From Acidimicrobiales bacterium (lineage in GTDB: Bacteria; Actinomycetota; Acidimicrobiia; Acidimicrobiales; VFJN01), in NCBI GenBank assembly GCA_016936035.1, contig JAFGPU010000513.1:1-21822 (forward strand): a stretch of DNA of 21,822 nucleotides, in the 5' to 3' direction. The notes under the pieces were generated by a model. It saw only the letters and a list, made by a program, of their open reading frames with translations, was not told where the DNA came from and searched no databases. The position numbers and the translations under genes are program-made. Of the stretch, positions 21,649-21,822 are shown piece by piece (the first letter of the stretch is position 1; the number at the start of each line of letters is the position of its first letter).

Positions 21649-21822
21649 GACCCGGCCGGCGCCGTCGAGACAACGGCCCATCGCATCGATCGCCACGGCG
21701 GCCGCCTCGGGCGGCCGCCAGGCGCGACCCTGCTCGACGAGGACTGGGTAGTCGTCGCCCAGCTGCTGCGCGAGCTCGTCCTGGAGGAGCACCGAGAGGA
21801 CCTGCGACAGCCCGACGGCGTA
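21628..21822 (-). CDS. 3' end of a minus-strand gene cut by the window edge (hypothetical)
   Basis: An open frame enters from the right edge and ends in TGA at 21628-21630, giving 64 residues. It includes LSQVLSVLLQDELAQQLGDD, then DYPVLVEQGRAWRPPEAAA and a C-terminal basic tail ending in A-A-R-R. The amphipathic helical character and strong codon bias for G/C at third positions support coding. No family is recognised from this fragment. It converges on the methyltransferase gene with 27 bp between stops. Confidence 0.6.
   Translation of the reverse strand, partial: YAVGLSQVLSVLLQDELAQQLGDDYPVLVEQGRAWRPPEAAAVAIDAMGRCLDGAGRVGGAARR

Noticed and set aside
1..21822. CRISPR arrays, tRNA/rRNA genes, insertion sequences, phage or toxin-antitoxin genes
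   Set aside because: No spaced direct repeats, tRNA-like cloverleafs, transposase or phage-like coding sequence was seen on either strand.

Overview
This window is very GC-rich (third codon positions are nearly all G or C), dense with genes, and uses many GTG starts. The gene families (DUF3754 membrane protein, stand-alone LigD-type polymerase, DinB2-like polymerase, MEDS plus HATPase signalling protein) point to an actinobacterium, possibly Acidimicrobiia; that placement is an inference from gene content and composition. No rRNA, tRNA, CRISPR array, insertion sequence or phage gene was seen, so this looks like ordinary chromosome.

Layout. 1-3067 (mostly +): a cut-off divergent gene, a hemerythrin-domain protein, a DUF3754 membrane protein and a two-helix membrane protein, ended by a strong hairpin. 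3127-7198 (-): cobQ, then a TPR/LuxR-type regulator overlapping it by 14 bp, then an alpha/beta hydrolase that has lost two of its three catalytic residues. 7290-8896: a convergent pair resembling the staphyloxanthin tailoring enzymes CrtO (acyltransferase) and CrtQ (glycosyltransferase). 8912-10341 (-): a YjbR-like protein and a LigD-type polymerase, upstream of crtQ. 10601-11548 (+): a MEDS/HATPase signalling protein preceded by a possible small leader ORF. 11520-18038 (-): a five-gene operon with 4-bp stop/start overlaps: a molybdopterin oxidoreductase without Fe-S cysteines, a small helical protein, a YaaH-like membrane protein, a photolyase, and an SDR/DUF2867 protein. 18153-20617 (-): an MFS transporter and a DinB2-like polymerase with leucine at the steric gate. 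20809-21600 (+): an ArsM-like methyltransferase lacking arsenic-binding cysteines. The window closes with the 3' end of a minus-strand gene.

Themes. Photolyase, carotenoid tailoring enzymes, two ribonucleotide-tolerant DNA polymerases and a MEDS sensor suggest light and DNA damage stress handling. The most unusual unit is the 11520-18038 operon, where a molybdenum enzyme with a remodelled cluster site is translationally linked to a photolyase. Several proteins here (hydrolase, methyltransferase, oxidoreductase) keep the family fold but have lost diagnostic catalytic or cofactor residues. Several genes carry a TANNNT hexamer 6-8 nt before the start codon and no Shine-Dalgarno, which suggests leaderless transcripts.
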